8,609 bases of DNA from Desulfatitalea sp. (GTDB lineage Bacteria > Desulfobacterota > Desulfobacteria > Desulfobacterales > Desulfosarcinaceae). The stretch covers positions 1-8,609 of the forward strand of contig JABDRH010000324.1 in assembly GCA_013041835.1 (NCBI GenBank), read 5' to 3'. Each line of letters starts with the position of its first letter. Position 1 is the first letter of the stretch. Below are positions 5,076 through 8,609 of the stretch, piece after piece. The position numbers were made by a program, and so were the translations under genes. Below the pieces are notes generated by a model. It was not told the DNA's origin. It made no database searches and saw only the letters and a list, made by a program, of their open reading frames with translations.

Positions 5076-6754
5076 GGCCATCAGCACCCCATACGCCGCA
5101 GAACGGCGAGCCGGACGTTTCCCAAACCCAAGCGGTTCATGGACGACGTCACAAGAAAACCGGCCGCATCCTCATTCGCACGGCATCCATGTCCGGGTTC
5201 ATGGTCATTTTCACGGTGGCGATTTTTTTGAGCACCACGCTTCCCAATCAACGCCGGCGGCTCATCGAAGAGATGCATCAGCGGGCCCAGGTGGTCCAGA
5301 CTTCGACCGTTCAGATCCTGGAGGAATCGATTGCGCTTGACGACAACAGCGCCGTAGTGGATCACTGCATCAGTATCGTCTCCCAAACCCCCTCCTTGCA
5401 CTACGTGATCATCACACCCAAAGACGGCCCTTCGCTGATCCACACGCAGCAGGGATGGCGCCAGGAAGACTTGGGCGGCATGTGGAAACCGGCTGACCTG
5501 CCACAGCCTTCCAGGGGCCGGTTCATGATCAATCCATTGGGCGATGGGGGGGAACTGTTTCATATCAGCTATCCATTTGACTATCTGGGCCTGGATTGGG
5601 GATGGATTCACCTGGGCCTGTCCATCGACAAATTCCGAGCCGATTCGCGATTGCTCTACCGGCGCAGCGGCATTATCGCCCTTGCGGCCATTTCGGTGGG
5701 CATGCTCTTTTCACTCTACTTTGCCCGGCGCATCAGCGTTCCCATCCTTAAACTGGAACGTTTTGCCCGTCAGGTGGCCTCGGGCGATCTGAGCCACCGG
5801 ATCGACATCCTTACCGGTGACGAAATCGAACATCTCGGCAAAGCCCTTAACTATATGGTGGAACAGTTGCAGCAGGCCAATCGCGAGCGTGAAAAGGCCC
5901 AGAAAACCCTGATCAGCGCCGCCCGCCAGGCCGGCATGGCCGAAATGGTCAGCAACGTGTTGCACAATGTGGGCAACGTACTCAACAGCGTTGGCGTCAC
6001 CACCAGCAACATCCAACGGCGTCTGGTGAAATCCAAAACCGAAAACCTGGTCCATTTGGCCGATCTGATTGAAAACCAGGGGGACCGGTTAAGCACCTAT
6101 CTCACCACCGACCCGCGGGGCATCAAGATTCCGGATTACCTGGTTTCCCTGTCGAGGCACCTGGCCGATGAGAAGGCCCATATGATGAAATCCGTAACGG
6201 CGCTGGAACGACACATTGAACACGTCCGCGACATCATCCATCTTCAACAAGATTACAGCCGTACCCGTGGGCTGACGGAATCGGTGGCCATCGCCGAAAT
6301 TATAGAGGATGCCTTGACGCTGAACACCGAGCCCAACGCCAAATACGGCATCAAGGTTCAAAAAGAATTTGAGCCTTTGTCGCTATGCCTGATCGACCGG
6401 CACCGGCTGTTGCAAATTTTGATCAACCTGATTTCCAACGCCAGACATGCTATGATCATCAGTGAAAATCGGCCTCGCGTGATCCATGTCACCCTGGAAC
6501 GTCATCAGGCCGACCGCATTCAAATTCGAATTACCGATAACGGCGTCGGTATCGCAGCAAAGAATTTAACCCGCATCTTCCAACATGGGTTTACCACGCG
6601 AAAGGAAGGGCATGGTTTTGGTTTGCACAGCAGCGCCATAGCGGCACGAGAACTATCGGGCACACTAACGGTCACCAGTGGTGGCAACGAATGCGGCGCC
6701 ACTTTTATCATCGATCTGCCCTATCGACCTGTGGGGGGAACCAATGCACCTTGA
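5072..6754 (+). CDS. Membrane-bound sensor histidine kinase with HAMP domain
   Basis: The 560-residue product (562 if TTG 5066 is used) has a basic cytoplasmic N-terminus, a first membrane segment (about 41-57), a periplasmic sensor region (about 58-198, no confident family, loosely CHASE/Cache-like), a second membrane segment (about 199-217) and a HAMP linker (about 218-270). A coiled coil leads to an atypical H-box, GMAEMVSNVLHNVGNVLNSV, with the likely phospho-acceptor H298. The HATPase domain shows the N-box NLISNARHAM (452-461, N456), the G1 box DNGVGI (489-494), the F-box IFQHGFTTR and the G2 region GHGFGLH (513-519). H298 is followed by Asn rather than Glu/Asp, and about 158 residues separate it from N456, longer than in ordinary HisKA kinases. 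It follows three periplasmic binding proteins, its probable signal inputs, and overlaps the hybrid kinase gene by 11 nt. Confidence 0.9.
   Translation: MRPSAPHTPQNGEPDVSQTQAVHGRRHKKTGRILIRTASMSGFMVIFTVAIFLSTTLPNQRRRLIEEMHQRAQVVQTSTVQILEESIALDDNSAVVDHCISIVSQTPSLHYVIITPKDGPSLIHTQQGWRQEDLGGMWKPADLPQPSRGRFMINPLGDGGELFHISYPFDYLGLDWGWIHLGLSIDKFRADSRLLYRRSGIIALAAISVGMLFSLYFARRISVPILKLERFARQVASGDLSHRIDILTGDEIEHLGKALNYMVEQLQQANREREKAQKTLISAARQAGMAEMVSNVLHNVGNVLNSVGVTTSNIQRRLVKSKTENLVHLADLIENQGDRLSTYLTTDPRGIKIPDYLVSLSRHLADEKAHMMKSVTALERHIEHVRDIIHLQQDYSRTRGLTESVAIAEIIEDALTLNTEPNAKYGIKVQKEFEPLSLCLIDRHRLLQILINLISNARHAMIISENRPRVIHVTLERHQADRIQIRITDNGVGIAAKNLTRIFQHGFTTRKEGHGFGLHSSAIAARELSGTLTVTSGGNECGATFIIDLPYRPVGGTNAP
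6733..6740 (+). promoter_or_regulatory. Ribosome-binding site of the hybrid kinase gene
   Basis: GGGGGGAA at 6733-6740 ends three bases before ATG 6744. It supports that start over the in-frame ATG at 6678, which would create a 77-nt overlap and add 22 residues unlike a receiver-domain N-terminus. Confidence 0.65.
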
Positions 6755-8504
6755 AGACCAGCATGTACCACGAAGAATTCTGATAGTAGACGACAACCCG
6801 GACATTCACAACGATTTTGAAACCATTTTGTGCGACCCGGAATCCTCCGAAGAGCTGGATCAGATGGAGGCGGAAATATTTGGACACACCGCAACAATGT
6901 CCGGCGCACGACGCCAATACGAACTGGCCTTCGCCACCCAGGGTCAGGAAGCGATTAATATCGTCACGACGGCAGTGGCCCAGGACCAACCGTTCCAGTT
7001 GGCGTTTGTGGATATGCGCATGCCGCCGGGCTGGGACGGGCTGGAAACCATCGAACATATTTGGGCTGTCGACCCCGAGGTGCAAATCGTTTTGTGTACG
7101 GCATACTCGGATTATTCCTGGGAGCAGATCGACCAGCGACTCCAGCGCACTGAAAACCTGCTGATTCTCAAAAAGCCCTTCGATGTTTCCGAAGTGTCCC
7201 AGATGGCCAGCACGCTGACCGAAAAGTGGCTTTTGCGCCGAATGGCCGTGGCGCAACAGGAGGCCCTCGAAGACCTTGTCCGCAAGCGCACACAGGCATT
7301 GCAGGAAGCCAACCGGAAGCTGAAAGCGGAGATTGAAGAGCGCCAGCACATGGCCAAGCAATTGATTCGGGCCCAAAAAATGGAGGCCATCGGTACGCTG
7401 GCCGCTGGGGTGGCCCATGATCTGAACAATATTCTGTCCGGTATTGTCAGCTATCCCGATCTGTTGCTGCAGCAAATCGAACCCGACCACCCCTTGGCGG
7501 ACAAACTGCGTCTCATCCAAAAATCGGGGCGCAAGGCGGCGGCCATCGTTCAGGACATGCTGACCCTGGGTCGACGCGCCGTTACCAAACAGGACCCTGT
7601 CAATCTGCAAACCGTCGTCCATGAATACACCCAGAGCCCGGAATGGCATAAAACCCAGAACTTTCATGACAATGTCCACATCGAAACCAAGATCACACCC
7701 GATGTTTCCAGCGTCATCGGGTCCGAAGTGCAAATCGTCATCAGCCTGATGAACCTGGTTTCCAATGCCGCGGAAGCCATGCCCAATGGCGGCATCATCA
7801 CCATCAGCCTGGAGAATCGGTCTTTATCGGACACCCTTGAGGGATTCGAGGTCATTCCGGCCGGAGACTATGTCGTCCTTGGCGTGGGTGACGCCGGCGA
7901 GGGTATTTCCCAAAAAGATATCGAGCATATTTTCGAGCCTTTTTATACCAAAAAGAAAATGGGCCGATCGGGCACCGGACTCGGTTTGGCGGTGGTGTGG
8001 GGCGCGGTGCGCGATCATAAAGGGTTTTTGAATGTGAGCAGCCGGCCGGGAAAAGGCACCCTTTTTGAATTATATTTCCCGGATAGCGGCCATAAACCCA
8101 TTGCACCGGTAACCAACACGCATATGCCGCCCCGGGGAGAAGGAGATTTCATCCTCGTGGTGGACGATGTCCCCGAGCAACGTCAGATTGCCGTGGAAAT
8201 GCTCGTCGCCTTGGGGTATCGTGCCGACGCGGTCGATTCGGGTGAAGCGGCGCTGGCTTACCTGGAAAAGCAGCCCGTCGACCTGCTGCTGCTGGATATG
8301 ATCATGGCCCCCGGCATCGACGGCCTTGAAACGTATCAACGCATCCTTCGCCGCCATCCTGCCCAACGCGCCATTGTTGCCAGTGGGTTCACCAAGAATG
8401 AACGGGTCAATCAGGCGCTGGCGTTGGGCGCCGCGGCCTCTCTGGGCAAACCATACGGGCTCAAGGACCTGGCGGGCTGCGTCAAAAAGGCTCTGCAAAA
8501 ATGA
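6744..8504 (+). CDS. Soluble hybrid histidine kinase, REC-HisKA-HATPase-REC
   Basis: The 586-residue product has no membrane segment. The N-terminal receiver (about 11-160) has acidic pair D16/D17, phospho-acceptor D90 (FVDMRMP), T119 and K143/K144 before PF. It carries an extra segment (about 30-58) between its first helix and second strand. A coiled coil (about 163-212) leads to HisKA with H225 in VAHDLNN. The ATPase domain shows the N-box NLVSNAAEAM (N341), the G1 box GDAGEGI (D383; Ala where Asn or Thr is usual), the F-box FEPFYTKK (397-404) and the G2 box GTGLGL (410-415). The C-terminal receiver (about 468-586) has D474/D475, D518 (LLLDMIM), S547 and K569. All catalytic residues look intact. 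It has no DNA-binding or enzymatic output domain. D90 is a natural acceptor for the preceding kinase, with H225 and D518 forming a second step. Confidence 0.92.
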   Translation: MHLEDQHVPRRILIVDDNPDIHNDFETILCDPESSEELDQMEAEIFGHTATMSGARRQYELAFATQGQEAINIVTTAVAQDQPFQLAFVDMRMPPGWDGLETIEHIWAVDPEVQIVLCTAYSDYSWEQIDQRLQRTENLLILKKPFDVSEVSQMASTLTEKWLLRRMAVAQQEALEDLVRKRTQALQEANRKLKAEIEERQHMAKQLIRAQKMEAIGTLAAGVAHDLNNILSGIVSYPDLLLQQIEPDHPLADKLRLIQKSGRKAAAIVQDMLTLGRRAVTKQDPVNLQTVVHEYTQSPEWHKTQNFHDNVHIETKITPDVSSVIGSEVQIVISLMNLVSNAAEAMPNGGIITISLENRSLSDTLEGFEVIPAGDYVVLGVGDAGEGISQKDIEHIFEPFYTKKKMGRSGTGLGLAVVWGAVRDHKGFLNVSSRPGKGTLFELYFPDSGHKPIAPVTNTHMPPRGEGDFILVVDDVPEQRQIAVEMLVALGYRADAVDSGEAALAYLEKQPVDLLLLDMIMAPGIDGLETYQRILRRHPAQRAIVASGFTKNERVNQALALGAAASLGKPYGLKDLAGCVKKALQK

Positions 8505-8609
8505 TTCGGGCAAAGAATTTCAAACGGAACCGGCAATTGGAAATCGCCCAAGGAATCGCAATTTAATAAGTTGCCCATTTAGGCACGCGGCTTTGGGTTG
8601 GCTTGGTTC
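8505..8609. other. Downstream flank, no gene recognised
   Basis: These 105 bases carry no convincing gene and no clear terminator. A 20-base segment at 8540-8559 is a near inverted copy of 43-62. GGCAA (8532-8536) and TTGCC (8571-8575) could form the base of a weak hairpin. The stop of the hybrid kinase again forms ATGA (8501-8504), but the frame opened there is only 21 codons. Confidence 0.5.

Noticed and set aside
5546..5552. G7 run in the membrane kinase gene (and T7 at 4501-4507) as phase-variation tracts
   Set aside because: They are shorter than the C9 tract and of a length that occurs commonly in coding DNA, with no other supporting sign.
6678..6743. Upstream in-frame ATG for the hybrid kinase
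   Set aside because: It needs a 77-nt overlap with the preceding gene and adds residues unlike a receiver start; ATG 6744 has a G-rich ribosome-binding site.
6708..7733. 341-codon open frame on the minus strand
   Set aside because: It is antisense to the hybrid kinase, whose motifs are all intact. The product resembles no family and is a shadow of a GC-rich third position.
8501..8566. 21-codon frame starting at an ATGA overlap with the hybrid kinase stop
   Set aside because: The position mimics the other operon junctions, but the peptide is too short, has no recognisable features and ends at TAA 8564-8566.

Overview
The window (about 8.6 kb, moderately GC-rich) looks like a Gram-negative bacterial chromosome. 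It encodes an outer-membrane TolC-type channel, Sec-exported periplasmic proteins and a membrane histidine kinase. The kinase style (an LHNVGNVLN H-box beside a REC-kinase-REC hybrid) and the multiplied PhnD-type binding proteins recall Desulfobacterota (former Deltaproteobacteria). That placement is an inference, not proven by the sequence.

Layout. Positions 1-121 hold an imperfect hairpin and a near-consensus sigma70 promoter. Positions 122-208 are a tRNA-Leu(CAA) with encoded CCA, followed by a rho-independent terminator (218-249). Positions 250-815 contain no confident gene. They hold two strong inverted repeats, a 42-codon ORF with a good Shine-Dalgarno whose frame stays open after one TAG until 796 (possible gene remnant), and a 16-bp palindrome at 730-745. 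From 816 to 8504 six genes run on the + strand with no gaps: a TolC-family outer-membrane protein, three PhnD-like periplasmic binding proteins, a membrane-bound sensor histidine kinase, and a soluble REC-HisKA-HATPase-REC hybrid kinase. Four consecutive junctions are ATGA stop/start overlaps and the fifth overlaps by 11 nt, so this is almost certainly one translationally coupled operon. Positions 8505-8609 hold no recognisable gene or terminator.

How the genes may work together. The three binding proteins have no ABC permease or ATPase beside them but sit directly before two kinases. PhnD-like proteins are known as signal receptors for kinases: AioX with AioS for arsenite, and the sensor domain of TtrS for tetrathionate. 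The simplest hypothesis is that these three proteins sense ligands in the periplasm and report to the membrane kinase. That kinase would pass phosphate to, or otherwise control, the hybrid kinase. No DNA-binding output protein is present in the window. The role of the TolC-like channel, which lacks pump and adaptor partners here, is open.

Most notable: the tandem SBP triplication with an invariant cysteine pair 36 residues apart, a recent duplication of copies 1 and 2 with identical nucleotide patches, a C9 tract just after the signal peptide of copy 2 (possible phase variation), and an atypical H-box in the membrane kinase.
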